This document shows, one piece after another, positions 8,075 to 16,914 of a DNA stretch of 51,315 bases (position 1 is the stretch's first letter; every line of letters begins with the position of its first letter). Position numbers and translations under genes: made by a program. The notes under the pieces were generated by a model. That model made no database searches and was not told the DNA's origin. It was given only the letters and a program-made list of their open reading frames with translations. This DNA is from Candidatus Avelusimicrobium gallicola. GTDB taxonomy: Bacteria; Elusimicrobiota; Elusimicrobia; Elusimicrobiales; UBA9959. The stretch covers positions 1-51,315 of the forward strand of contig DYLH01000009.1 in NCBI GenBank assembly GCA_020722185.1. The letters are read 5' to 3'.

Positions 8075-9112
8075 TTATCTTGTAAGAGGAACCGATTTTT
8101 TTCTGCCAACCAAGATGGTATCCTCTATTCTAACACCAAACTTCCCGTAAAGGTATATGCCCGGCTCCACGGTAATGATCATTCCCTCGCGAAGCTCTGT
8201 TTCTCCCTTAGTATTGATATAAGGTTCTTCATGTATTTGCAAACCGACTCCATGTCCAGTGCCATGAATAAAATACTGACCATATCCAGACGCAGAGATA
8301 TAATCACGACAAATTGCGTCAATATCTTTTCCCTTTCGCCCGGCAAGTACTCCAGCGACGCCAGCTTTTTGAGCCTTGTCTACTATAGAATAAACTTTCA
8401 AAAACTCCGCTGAAGGCTGACCATAAAAGAAAGTTCGAGTCATATCAGAGCAATATCTGCCAAATACGCAACCAAAATCTATCAAGACAGGCTCGTTCTT
8501 TTTGAGTTTCCTTGTTGAAGTTTCATGATGAGGCAATGCCGAATTTTCCCCGAAAGCTATTATCAGATCAAAGGATTTTTCCATTGCGCCCTGCTTGCGC
8601 ATTAAATACTCCATTTCAGCGGCGACATCCACTTCTCTTATCCCTTCTTTTATTTTTGGTTTTATGAGTTTGAATGTCTTGGCAGCTATTTTGCAAGCAG
8701 TTTTTACATTTTCAAGCTCTTCGCCCTCCTTTATCATCCTCAAAGAGGTCAATATGCCCGAACATTCCTGCAAACCGCCAGATACCCAGAATTTTCCCTC
8801 TGTATAGGATTCAAAAGATGGATCAAAAACTGTTTTTTTCAGTCCAAGCTCTTTTATCTTAGAAAGCACGCTTTCATGGTAATTGTCATAAACTACGGTA
8901 TCTATAAAAGAAGCTATCTCTTTAAAGTGTTCAAGAAACATCTTAGGAATAAAAGCAAAAGATTTATTTTTGGTTATGAGCACAGCTGTTCTATCTTGAT
9001 GAAAACCACTTACATAGAAAACATCTTTTATTTGAGTAAGAAGCAAAGCATCAAGTTTTTTTTCACTCAATATTTTGCGGATATCAGATATTCTTTTAGC
9101 GTGTATATTCAT
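8075..9112 (-). CDS. M24 aminopeptidase (Xaa-Pro type)
   Basis: A 345-residue M24B metallopeptidase. The N-terminal creatinase-like domain (1-120) is followed by a pita-bread domain with metal ligands in LIDFGCVFGRYCSDMTRTF (two Asp), HGTGHGVG (His), VEPGIY (Glu) and GVRIEDT (Glu). It probably removes residues before proline, or cleaves Xaa-Pro dipeptides, in the cytoplasm. The start ATG has no Shine-Dalgarno but lies 8 nt below a TATAAT box, so the gene may have its own leaderless transcript inside the operon. Confidence 0.92.
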   Translation of the reverse strand: MNIHAKRISDIRKILSEKKLDALLLTQIKDVFYVSGFHQDRTAVLITKNKSFAFIPKMFLEHFKEIASFIDTVVYDNYHESVLSKIKELGLKKTVFDPSFESYTEGKFWVSGGLQECSGILTSLRMIKEGEELENVKTACKIAAKTFKLIKPKIKEGIREVDVAAEMEYLMRKQGAMEKSFDLIIAFGENSALPHHETSTRKLKKNEPVLIDFGCVFGRYCSDMTRTFFYGQPSAEFLKVYSIVDKAQKAGVAGVLAGRKGKDIDAICRDYISASGYGQYFIHGTGHGVGLQIHEEPYINTKGETELREGMIITVEPGIYLYGKFGVRIEDTILVGRKKSVPLTR

Positions 9113-9120
9113 ATGAATTG

Positions 9121-9148
9121 ATTATATAAAATTACTGAAAAATTTCAA
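9121..9148 (-). promoter_or_regulatory. Internal promoter for the M24 peptidase, likely leaderless
   Basis: On the minus strand: -35 TTGAAA (9148-9143), a 16-nt spacer, -10 TATAAT (9126-9121), then 8 nt to the ATG at 9112. The -35 sits in the 3' end of rsmA. No Shine-Dalgarno separates -10 and start codon. Confidence 0.55.
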
Positions 9149-9935
9149 GCCTTTGTTTGAATGCTTCAGCCAAGATATAAAAATCATTTGCAGAAAGCTT
9201 TTCAGCTCTCAATTGAGGATCTATGCCAGACTTAGACATAATGTCTGATATTTCCTCTCTGCTTAATTTTCCCCCACTTGATAGAAAGAAAGAATTAGCT
9301 ATGGTTTTTCTTCTATGCGCAAAACAAAAAGAAGCCACCTTTCTCATACCTTTTATCAATGATATATTGGGAACATTTTCAAGAGGTTTTACCATAACGA
9401 CAGCAGAATCTACTTTCGGAACAGGAGTGAAGCATCCTCTCGGAACAAATAAGACTTGCTCTATTTTTGTCTGAAAAGAGCAAACAGCTGAAAAATATCC
9501 ATAATCTCTACTCCCGGGATTAGCGCAAAGTCTGTCCGCAACTTCTTTTTGAAACATAAAAACAGCTCCACCAAATCCAGCGGTGTCGAGCACCTTTTCC
9601 ATTATGGCAGTTGAGATTTTGTATGGCAAATTTCCAAAGAAAAAAATCTTTTTAGTTTTAGGCAGAATAAGAGATAGGTTTATAGAAAGAAAATCTGAGT
9701 TTATCAAATCCAGAGATGGATATTTTTTAGAAAGCAAACTAGCAAGTTGAGAATCAATTTCAACAGCTTTCATAGAAGGCACTCTTGGAAATACCAGAGA
9801 TGTTATAGCTCCTTGACCTGGACCTATCTCAATTAGAGCATTGTCCTTAGAAAAATCTGCCATAGAGCAGACTAAATCCGCTATTTTCTCTCTCATGGAA
9901 ATATCTTTTAAAAAAACTTGACTAAATTTTATCAT
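9132..9935 (-). CDS. rsmA: 16S rRNA dimethyladenosine transferase
   Basis: A 267-residue KsgA/RsmA enzyme that dimethylates two adjacent adenosines near the 3' end of 16S rRNA using S-adenosylmethionine. The SAM-binding motif is IEIGPGQGAITS and the catalytic motif IV is GNLPYKIS; FTPVPKVDSAVV and FAHRRKT are typical of the family. Length is standard. Its ATG overlaps the murC stop by one base (TGATG), so the two are coupled. Confidence 0.96.
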   Translation of the reverse strand: MIKFSQVFLKDISMREKIADLVCSMADFSKDNALIEIGPGQGAITSLVFPRVPSMKAVEIDSQLASLLSKKYPSLDLINSDFLSINLSLILPKTKKIFFFGNLPYKISTAIMEKVLDTAGFGGAVFMFQKEVADRLCANPGSRDYGYFSAVCSFQTKIEQVLFVPRGCFTPVPKVDSAVVMVKPLENVPNISLIKGMRKVASFCFAHRRKTIANSFFLSSGGKLSREEISDIMSKSGIDPQLRAEKLSANDFYILAEAFKQRLEIFQ

Positions 9936-11317
9936 CAGGACATATTCTCCAGTTTATATTTTACTTCATAACCCAACTTCCACACATCCCCAGCTCCAAG
10001 CGTCAGGAGTATATCTTTGCTTTTCATTGACATGGCTATTTCATAAGAGCTTGTGAATGGAAAAGCCTGTGTGCCACTTTTTTTAAGTTCTTTTATTATC
10101 AGATCAGAAGTTACTCCCTTTATAGGCTTCTCCCCGGCAGGATATATAGGACAAACAAAAACCTCATCAGCATCTGAGAAAGCTTGACCGAACTCTTTAT
10201 AAAGCAAAGCTGTTCGAGTAAAACGATGAGGCTGGAAAATCACTCTTATTCTTCTTTCAGGGAAAAAAGATTTCAAGGCAGAGAGTGTATTGATTATTTC
10301 AGTTGGATGATGACCATAGTCATCATAGAAAGAGATATCACTATATTCGCCTATCATTTCAAGCCTTCTCTTAACGCCAGAAAAATTTTCAAGAGCTTCT
10401 TTTATGGCTGATCTATCAAAACCCAAGAAACGAACTGAAATATACGCCGCAAGAGAATTTCTTACATTGTGCAGTCCAAAAACTCGCAATTTTATTTTCT
10501 CTTCCATTTTCCCTTTGTAAAAAATATCATAAGACTGACCATATTTACTCATTCTTATATTTCTCGCTTGGTACATTGAATAATTTGAAAGGCCATAAGA
10601 GAAAAATGGAACATTAACTTTTTTTAAAAGTTCACAGGCTATGGGATCGTCACAACATGATATAAGACGTCCATATGCTGGAATTTTTTGAGCAAAAAGC
10701 CAGAATGCTTTTTTTAGCGTATCCATATTTTTATAAAAATCAAGGTGATCGTCATCAATATTTGTTATCACGGCCACAAGAGGAGAAAGCAAAAGAAATG
10801 TTCCATCAGACTCATCTGCTTCAGTGACAAAATATTCCCCTTTGCCTATCCTTATATTGGAATTTATGTTCTTAAAAATGCCTCCAATCACATTGGTGGA
10901 ATCAGCCTTTGCATAATCCATAGCAAGAGAAATCATTGAAGTTGTTGTGGTTTTTCCATGAGTGCCAGCCACAGCAACTGTCTTTTTATTATGGCATAGC
11001 AATGCTAAAAGCTCTGCCCTCTTTATCACAGGGATCTGGCGTTTCTTAGCCTCCACAACCTCATTGTTGTCCCTTGAAACTGCTGATGTAACAACAACTA
11101 CATCGCAATTTTTGGGTAAATTGCATGCCCTGTGCCCCAAATGAAATTTTATACCTTCATTCACAAGACTATCTGTAACGGAGCTTTTTTTTAAATCAGA
11201 TCCGCTTACCGCATATCCATTTCTCTTCATTATTCTGGCTAAACCGCTCATACCTATTCCGCCTATCCCTACAAAGTGAATTTTCTTTATAGATTCAAGC
11301 GACATATTTACTGTCAT
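9935..11317 (-). CDS. murC: UDP-N-acetylmuramate--L-alanine ligase
   Basis: A 460-residue Mur ligase adding L-Ala to UDP-MurNAc in peptidoglycan synthesis. It shows the N-terminal Rossmann motif HFVGIGGIGMSGLA, the ATP loop AGTHGKTTTT, EADESDGTF and the C-terminal YDDYGHHPTEI with FQPHRFTR. I start at the ATG at 11317, which has GAGGAGG five nt upstream; an in-frame upstream extension to 11401 is basic, lacks family similarity and overlaps the preceding gene. The ATG overlaps the upstream stop (ATGA). Confidence 0.97.
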   Translation of the reverse strand: MTVNMSLESIKKIHFVGIGGIGMSGLARIMKRNGYAVSGSDLKKSSVTDSLVNEGIKFHLGHRACNLPKNCDVVVVTSAVSRDNNEVVEAKKRQIPVIKRAELLALLCHNKKTVAVAGTHGKTTTTSMISLAMDYAKADSTNVIGGIFKNINSNIRIGKGEYFVTEADESDGTFLLLSPLVAVITNIDDDHLDFYKNMDTLKKAFWLFAQKIPAYGRLISCCDDPIACELLKKVNVPFFSYGLSNYSMYQARNIRMSKYGQSYDIFYKGKMEEKIKLRVFGLHNVRNSLAAYISVRFLGFDRSAIKEALENFSGVKRRLEMIGEYSDISFYDDYGHHPTEIINTLSALKSFFPERRIRVIFQPHRFTRTALLYKEFGQAFSDADEVFVCPIYPAGEKPIKGVTSDLIIKELKKSGTQAFPFTSSYEIAMSMKSKDILLTLGAGDVWKLGYEVKYKLENMS

Positions 11318-11835
11318 TGAATCCTCCTCAAAAAACTTAAAATATTTTCCATAATGATGTTCATTGAATAAACATAATTTTTTGCGCTTATTTTTACGCA
11401 TAGAGAGTCGTCAAGAGACAGAAAAGAAGATCTTAAAAATTTGCTTCCCAATGAAACGACAACAAGGGGTTGATCTGATGAAAGCGCCAGCTGAAATTTT
11501 TTTTCAAAAGATTCAAACTTAAAAAACATTGGGCCGGGATCTTTTAGTAAACTTATTTTATTTCTTACAAGAAAACTTTGACAGGCAAGTCCTTCCACAG
11601 CTTTTCTATTTAGCCCGTACTTATTAAACGAGACATCGCTCAATAAATCGACGCCGGCAAGGCGAACTCTTTCTCCTGAAAGCGTCACCAGATCGTATCC
11701 AATAAGTAATCCATCTTTCTCAATTTTTATTGTCTGAAAACCACAAAAATACTGTGCTCCAACCGAAAGTATTTTTGAAAAAGCCATATCGGCGATATCT
11801 CGCTTCTCTGACAATAAGAGTATCTTATTTATCAT
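11314..11835 (-). CDS. Hypothetical protein upstream of murC
   Basis: A 173-residue protein I do not recognise. It has no signal peptide or membrane helix. Its sequence alternates hydrophobic strands with charged loops (IKIEKDGLLIGYDLV, QPLVVVSLGS), suggesting a mixed alpha/beta fold. It overlaps the TPR gene at its start (11 nt) and murC at its end (4 nt), so it is clearly read as part of the operon. The tight coupling to murC suggests an envelope or division-related role, but this is context only. Confidence 0.7.
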   Translation of the reverse strand: MINKILLLSEKRDIADMAFSKILSVGAQYFCGFQTIKIEKDGLLIGYDLVTLSGERVRLAGVDLLSDVSFNKYGLNRKAVEGLACQSFLVRNKISLLKDPGPMFFKFESFEKKFQLALSSDQPLVVVSLGSKFLRSSFLSLDDSLCVKISAKNYVYSMNIIMENILSFLRRIQ

Positions 11836-13420
11836 TCTTAAGCCACTTTAAATTTTCTATCAACAGTTTGTTCCTGGGATATTTTTTTAACGCCATATCA
11901 AGCAATCCCTCGGCTTCTTTTTCTCTCCCCTCGCTCACCAGTGCGGCAGCCTTGCCAAGGTACGCCTCTTCTGGAAATGAATCTGAAGCCATATCAAAAA
12001 ATCTAAAAGCCTGCTGTCCGTCACCATATAGGAGAAAGGCAAGTCCCATAAGCATAGCCTCCACATCTGAGGATGGGGTTTCAGGAAAATTTTCAATATC
12101 TTCTGAAAGAACATCCAGCCAATTGTTTCCATACACCCATAAGCCCATTTGATTCCCAACTTCTCTTGGGGAATAGACAGCTGTGTTTTTTTTCTCTTTG
12201 GCAGATGGACCAAAAGACATATAAAAATTTATTTTGTGATCATAATTTGCATCATCTAAAATAGTTTCACTCTCCAGAGAGGCAAGCGCTGAGGAAATAG
12301 CAGATTCTCTTTGCTCAATAGATGAGGGCGGAATAGTTATAGTTTTACCTGCGTATCTTTTTTTGGTATTGGAATATTTTTTATTAGAATAAGACCTTTC
12401 TTTTACCTTTTCAATCTTAAGTCTTGGAGTTGAAATAATATCAATTGAAAAAGACAATTCTCTGTCATTTGGAGCTTTAATCAAATTCTTGTATATCTGA
12501 TCTAAAGTCGAGTTTGAAAACTTTTTAACTGAATCATCTTTGCTATTATCGTTTTTACCCCCGCCATAGGCAATGAAAAGAGATAATCCAGAATTTGGGC
12601 TTGATCTCCTTATCAATAAAGAAGATGCGATTTGAGACACAACTTCTTTATTCTTGCCTTTTTTAAAAAAAATCGATGCGGCCTTGTACCTTGCGAAAAA
12701 ATCGCCCGGTTTAAGGGAAATAGCCTTAGTATATTTTTTTATCGCTTCATTTTCTCTACCCTCCCTTTCGAGAGTCAAACCCAACCACAATATCGCCTCT
12801 TCATAATCGTAGGCACTTGATATGGCTCTAGAAAATAATTCTTCAGCTTCCTGATACCTTTCAAGATAAAAATAAACCAATCCAAGCTGATAAGCATAAA
12901 GAGGACTGTATGGATCATGACGAAGAGCATTTTTCATATAGGAAAGAGAACTTTCCATAAAACCTTTTGAGAAATATATGGAACCTATGTTCATATTGAC
13001 ATCTGGACGAGAAGGATCCAGTTCAAGCGCCTTTAGAAAATCATTCAAAGCTTCATCTGCCATTCCCTTTCTGGCTTTTGAAATTCCCATAAGCTGCCAT
13101 GCAATGGCGTTCTTATCGTCCTTTTTTATTGCTTCTTCATATTGTTGTATTGAGCCGTCTATATCCCCAAGCCAATAAAGAGCTGCGCCATACATAGCGT
13201 ATGAAGCAGATATTGGATTTTTGTCCAGAGCCTTAGCAAATTCAACGGCCGCCTCTCTATATCTGTTTTCTCGCATAAACTGCGACCCTTTTATCAGATC
13301 AATGGAGCTTTGCTCTTTCATGAGCCTGTCAAAAAAGGTTTCAGAAGCTGGCTTTGGAGCAAGCGCAAAGGATAGAGTAAAAGGAGTGAAAAGAATAATC
13401 GCAAACAAAGCTTTATCCAT
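11825..13420 (-). CDS. Exported TPR-repeat protein
   Basis: A 531-residue protein with an N-terminal signal peptide (residues 1-21, ending FALA). About six consecutive TPR units cover residues 50-270 (for example AIAWQLMGISKARKGMADEA), and a shorter TPR pair lies at the C-terminus. The middle (290-420) is low-complexity and basic, with no known domain. TPRs mediate protein contacts, so a periplasmic scaffold is the likeliest role. The gene starts 46 nt after the terminator of the candidate small RNA, with only a weak AAGAG before its ATG. Confidence 0.85.
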   Translation of the reverse strand: MDKALFAIILFTPFTLSFALAPKPASETFFDRLMKEQSSIDLIKGSQFMRENRYREAAVEFAKALDKNPISASYAMYGAALYWLGDIDGSIQQYEEAIKKDDKNAIAWQLMGISKARKGMADEALNDFLKALELDPSRPDVNMNIGSIYFSKGFMESSLSYMKNALRHDPYSPLYAYQLGLVYFYLERYQEAEELFSRAISSAYDYEEAILWLGLTLEREGRENEAIKKYTKAISLKPGDFFARYKAASIFFKKGKNKEVVSQIASSLLIRRSSPNSGLSLFIAYGGGKNDNSKDDSVKKFSNSTLDQIYKNLIKAPNDRELSFSIDIISTPRLKIEKVKERSYSNKKYSNTKKRYAGKTITIPPSSIEQRESAISSALASLESETILDDANYDHKINFYMSFGPSAKEKKNTAVYSPREVGNQMGLWVYGNNWLDVLSEDIENFPETPSSDVEAMLMGLAFLLYGDGQQAFRFFDMASDSFPEEAYLGKAAALVSEGREKEAEGLLDMALKKYPRNKLLIENLKWLKNDK

Positions 13421-13465
13421 CTCTTATATTCTATTAAATTGGCAATCATTTTGGGGGATTTTGCA

Positions 13466-13517
13466 GAAAAAGAGAGAGCGCGAAAGGACCCATCCTCTCA
13501 AACATCCTTTCGCGCTC
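13466..13517 (-). terminator. Intrinsic terminator of the candidate small RNA
   Basis: A perfect 13-bp stem, 13505-13517 with 13476-13488 (GAGCGCGAAAGGA and its complement), loop of 16 nt, followed on the minus strand by TCTCTTTTTC. The stem can extend by three more pairs including one G-U. Confidence 0.85.
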
Positions 13518-13587
13518 CCTGCATGTGCAGCATCCGCCACGCTAACTAATAAGCGCCTAGACGCTTGCCTCCCTCAGATATAAATCC
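13466..13587 (-). ncRNA. Candidate small RNA with own promoter and terminator
   Basis: Between the LysM-FecR gene and the TPR gene the minus strand has a near-consensus promoter (13595-13623) followed by ~120 nt with no open reading frame, ending in a strong terminator. Within it: a small hairpin AAGCG-loop-CGCTT (13551-13566), a CTGCA/TGCAG hairpin (13519-13530) and the 13-bp terminator stem. GGA occurs six times, twice as AGGATG in or next to the terminator loop, like CsrA-binding sites. It does not match 4.5S, 6S, tmRNA or riboswitch families I know. It could instead be an attenuating leader of the TPR gene. Confidence 0.5.
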
Positions 13588-13594
13588 AAGTATA

Positions 13595-13623
13595 CATATA
13601 GCAGAAATATCTTGACTTGTCAA
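13595..13623 (-). promoter_or_regulatory. Promoter of the candidate small RNA
   Basis: On the minus strand: -35 TTGACA (13623-13618), exactly 17 nt spacer, -10 TATATG (13600-13595) preceded by TGC (extended -10). The predicted start is near 13587. The -35 also forms the palindrome CTTGACTTGTCAAG, which might bind a regulator. Confidence 0.7.
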
Positions 13624-13637
13624 GGCCTATTTTAATT

Positions 13638-14786
13638 CTACTTAATTTGAATTAGCCTAGGCTCGGAAAATTTCCCCTCTTCGCCCAGCAAATCCAAAAC
13701 CGCATACCTCACCCAATAAATGCCTTTAGGAAGATCTTTTGAAAGATCCGGCTTGGACAATGCATCGTATTTTTTGTCAAAAATTATCACTGAAAAATTT
13801 TTATCTCTAGCAGCCTGAAACCTGTAACCTCCAGCTAAATTGTCTACCTTAAGCATTTCAGGTATTTCCGATAAATTTAGAATTTTTCCACCCTCCGATA
13901 CAGGAGGAGCGTTTATCTCTCCTCTGGCAGTCAGAGTGGAAAATTTGATATTTCCTGAAAGACCAACTTTTATTACTTCTCCTGAAGGAATTGAAGAAGC
14001 TGAAAAAGTGGAAAGTCTTACTTTGAAATTTGATGAAATTCTAGTCTTCATTTCTGACAAATTTTCTATTTTGTCCATTTTTATTGGTTTAGATGGCCCC
14101 ATATTTAGCCTAACCTCTGTAGAAAATCCTTCCTTTATTTCAACTTCCTTGCCCTTTGGAGAAGAAACTCCCGCAACCCCCTTATAAACTTCCACAGATG
14201 TAGTCAAATCATCCTTTATTTTGGCGCCAAATTCAGTGTTTGAAGTTTTAGGAACTATTTTTGCGCTGGGAGTTATAACTCTGGAATTTACCACTCGTAT
14301 TTGTCCCGTCATTAGCCTTATATCATTTCCTTTTTCCCTTGGAGGTCGAACAACAAGCATTGAATTCGGAAATATATTGAGCATTTGACCAGTATAAAAT
14401 CTCACATCAGCCATTGAATTTGAATTTGTCCTGACAGTGTCGCCATTAAAAACTTCCTCAGATTTAGAAGCTTTTTCCCATTGAGAGACACCATTTTTTC
14501 TGAAGCGGACATCATTGACCACTTCTATAAATTTTGCCGCTATATACTGTTCTTTAAGCAAATTCACAGGAACCTTTATTGACATCCCCGGCAAAATTCT
14601 AGAGGGATCGGCTGGGATATTGTTGTACTTTACAAGTACATCCCATTTTGTAGGATCTTTGAGATATTTGCTGGATATATCCCACAATGTCTGGCCGGGA
14701 CTTATCCTTACAATTTGAAACTGGTCTTGAGAAAAAAGAGAAACTGAAAATGCCAATAGCAATAATGCAAACTTAGCGAGATACAT
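13638..14786 (-). CDS. Exported LysM and FecR domain protein
   Basis: A 382-residue protein with a signal peptide (1-19), a LysM domain at about 22-75 (GQTLWDISSKYLKDPTKWDVLVKYN... ILPGMSIKVP) and a FecR-like beta domain at about 100-220 (GDTVRTNSNSMADVRF, IRLMTGQIRV). LysM binds peptidoglycan glycan strands. FecR domains occur in sigma regulators but also, as here, in secreted LysM proteins with no regulator. The C-terminus (300-380) has beta-rich repeats. It overlaps the histidine kinase gene by 14 nt, so kinase and envelope protein are likely co-expressed. Confidence 0.88.
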   Translation of the reverse strand: MYLAKFALLLLAFSVSLFSQDQFQIVRISPGQTLWDISSKYLKDPTKWDVLVKYNNIPADPSRILPGMSIKVPVNLLKEQYIAAKFIEVVNDVRFRKNGVSQWEKASKSEEVFNGDTVRTNSNSMADVRFYTGQMLNIFPNSMLVVRPPREKGNDIRLMTGQIRVVNSRVITPSAKIVPKTSNTEFGAKIKDDLTTSVEVYKGVAGVSSPKGKEVEIKEGFSTEVRLNMGPSKPIKMDKIENLSEMKTRISSNFKVRLSTFSASSIPSGEVIKVGLSGNIKFSTLTARGEINAPPVSEGGKILNLSEIPEMLKVDNLAGGYRFQAARDKNFSVIIFDKKYDALSKPDLSKDLPKGIYWVRYAVLDLLGEEGKFSEPRLIQIK

Positions 14787-16914
14787 AAAGCCTATCCCCT
14801 TTTTTCTTTAGACCAATAGGTATCTTGAAAACTAAACGCGCTCCCTTTCCCTCATCCTGTTCCGCCCATATTTCGCCAAGATGAGCTCTGGAAATGTGCC
14901 TACATATTGTAAGTCCTAATCCTGTGCCGCCGGCTTTTTGCCCTTTTACTTGATCAAATTTTTCAAACACCTTGCTTAGATAATCCTTTGGAATGCCCTC
15001 GCCGGTGTCCTCTACCCATGAATAAAACCACTCACGATCCTTTCGCATGCCTATCATTATTTTTCCATTTTCCGGAGTGAATTTTATGGCATTGCCTATT
15101 AGGTTTATGAAAACTCTCTCTATCAATTGTGGGTCGCATGAGACAATAAAAGGCGAATTTTCAAGAATTTCAAATTTTATCTTTTTCTTTTCCCCAAGGG
15201 ACTCCATTAACTCAACGCTTTTTTTGGCCACATCCACAAGATCCACTTCAGACAAATTTATATCCATTTTGCCTGCTTCCATTTTGGCTATGTCTAGAAT
15301 ATTATTTATCATTCCAAGCAATCTGAAAGCCGCTCTGTCCATAGAAATGAGCATTTTTTTCTGGGCAGGAGTAATAGGGCCAGGTATTTCCTTGAGCATA
15401 AACTCAACGAAACCCTTTATCGCGCCCATAGGATTTCTGAGATCGTGAGTTATGGAATGAAGGAATTCTTCCTTTATCCTTTCAAGATCTTTTGCAAGTG
15501 TTATGTCGTAAATCGCTATAAGGTATCCACTTTTCTCATTCTTGTCAGGCAAAGTTATTTCGCTTAAGCTGGCCCTAAAGAATCGTTTTGCCCCATGTGT
15601 ATCAAGCTCAAACTCTTTTGAAGACGAACTTGAATTATCCCTAAGCATATCAGCAAAAATACTTTTCAGGCTATCCTCTTTTATTGCTGAAATAAAATTT
15701 GAATTTTCAGAACCATCATCTATTTTTAGAAGCGAAGACGCTTTTCTGTTTATAAGCTGAAGATTGTATTGCAAGTCTAACATAATGATACCATCTTCAG
15801 TTGAAAAAAGAACAGCCTGAGTGTTTTTCCTCTCCTTTAGTATTTTTTCTATCTGCATTTCAGAGTAGAGCTTTAACTGCCGGATCATATTATTGAATGT
15901 ATCTGCGAGGTCTCTCAATTCATCAGCAGTTTTAACTTCCACAGAATGATTGAAATCCCCCAGAGAAACTTTTTTAGCAGCTTCAGTAACCTTTATTATT
16001 GGAGCCGACATACTTCTTGAAATAAAATACGCTACCGGCAAGACAGAAATAACAGACAGGAGCACTATTAACAAAGCTTCTTTCTTCATTGATAGCGCAT
16101 ATTTGTATGCGTCATTTCTTCCTTGTCTTATTATGACAGCAGAAGAGATAGAAGGCACATATGAATATGCGGCAAGATACTCCCTGCCATCGCTGCTCTT
16201 AAAAGATGTGGCTGCGCTTGAAAGATTTTTAAGCGCCTGAACAACGATAGGCCATGATTCAATATCCTCAACCTCAGCTTTAGAAGATGTAGCCAAAACT
16301 CTCTTTTGGGAATTTACTATAACCATCACTCCATCTGAGCCTATGTTTGAAAGGTTAATAGAATTGAAAAAATCGCTTTTTTTAACTTTGAATTTCATGA
16401 AAAAGTTAGCGAAAGGATAAAAAACAATTATGTCGTCGTGATATGGATCTATGCTTACTTGCCTAATTCCTGTTTCAATCGCTTTTTTAAAAGATTCATT
16501 GTTTGAAAAATTTTCAAGCTCGTCATTTTTTTCACTGGCAAGGTTTATTTTTAAAACCTCTACACCCTTTGTATCCCCAAGGGAAATTTCCTTTATAGAA
16601 GGCTCTGTGTTTAAGAATGAAAGCATTGTATTCTGTCTTGACTGCCAATCCATTTTCCCCATTATATCAGCCAGAAAAATGGCATTTTTGTCAACTCTGT
16701 GAATCTCCTTTTCAATACTGTTCTTTATATTTTCGGCTAGGTTAAGATGCAACTCCGTTATAGGAGTCTCAAGGGCAAACTGAAATTTGCCTATCAAAAA
16801 ATATCCAAGAAAAAGAATGGGCAAGATAGAGGCAAGGCCAATTCCCATGAGGAATTTATAGAAAAGATTTATCTTGAGTTTAAACTTGAACATTTTAAGA
16901 TTTATAAATCTCAT
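14773..16914 (-). CDS. Membrane sensor histidine kinase
   Basis: A 713-residue kinase. Membrane helices at about 20-42 and 279-299 flank a ~235-residue extracytoplasmic sensor region, probably Cache-like. A HAMP domain follows (300-350), then a PAS domain (365-475), HisKA with H490 in HSITHDLRNP, and an HATPase domain with LIGNAIKFTPENGK (N box), VEDTGEGIP (G1) and GGTGLGLTI (G2). No response regulator is adjacent; the nearest are at 1170-2300 on the other strand. It overlaps rdgB and the LysM-FecR gene, suggesting it watches the envelope. Confidence 0.93.
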   Translation of the reverse strand: MRFINLKMFKFKLKINLFYKFLMGIGLASILPILFLGYFLIGKFQFALETPITELHLNLAENIKNSIEKEIHRVDKNAIFLADIMGKMDWQSRQNTMLSFLNTEPSIKEISLGDTKGVEVLKINLASEKNDELENFSNNESFKKAIETGIRQVSIDPYHDDIIVFYPFANFFMKFKVKKSDFFNSINLSNIGSDGVMVIVNSQKRVLATSSKAEVEDIESWPIVVQALKNLSSAATSFKSSDGREYLAAYSYVPSISSAVIIRQGRNDAYKYALSMKKEALLIVLLSVISVLPVAYFISRSMSAPIIKVTEAAKKVSLGDFNHSVEVKTADELRDLADTFNNMIRQLKLYSEMQIEKILKERKNTQAVLFSTEDGIIMLDLQYNLQLINRKASSLLKIDDGSENSNFISAIKEDSLKSIFADMLRDNSSSSSKEFELDTHGAKRFFRASLSEITLPDKNEKSGYLIAIYDITLAKDLERIKEEFLHSITHDLRNPMGAIKGFVEFMLKEIPGPITPAQKKMLISMDRAAFRLLGMINNILDIAKMEAGKMDINLSEVDLVDVAKKSVELMESLGEKKKIKFEILENSPFIVSCDPQLIERVFINLIGNAIKFTPENGKIMIGMRKDREWFYSWVEDTGEGIPKDYLSKVFEKFDQVKGQKAGGTGLGLTICRHISRAHLGEIWAEQDEGKGARLVFKIPIGLKKKGDRLYVSR

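Noticed and set aside
11318-11401. A 28-residue N-terminal extension of MurC.
   Set aside because: It overlaps the upstream gene, is basic with no family similarity, and a strong ribosome-binding site marks the ATG at 11317.
13518-13560. The 13421-13637 gap as a 4.5S RNA, 6S RNA or metabolite riboswitch.
   Set aside because: I could not find the conserved GGAAG/AGCAGCC loop of SRP RNA, a 6S-like long bulged hairpin, or any riboswitch core I know.
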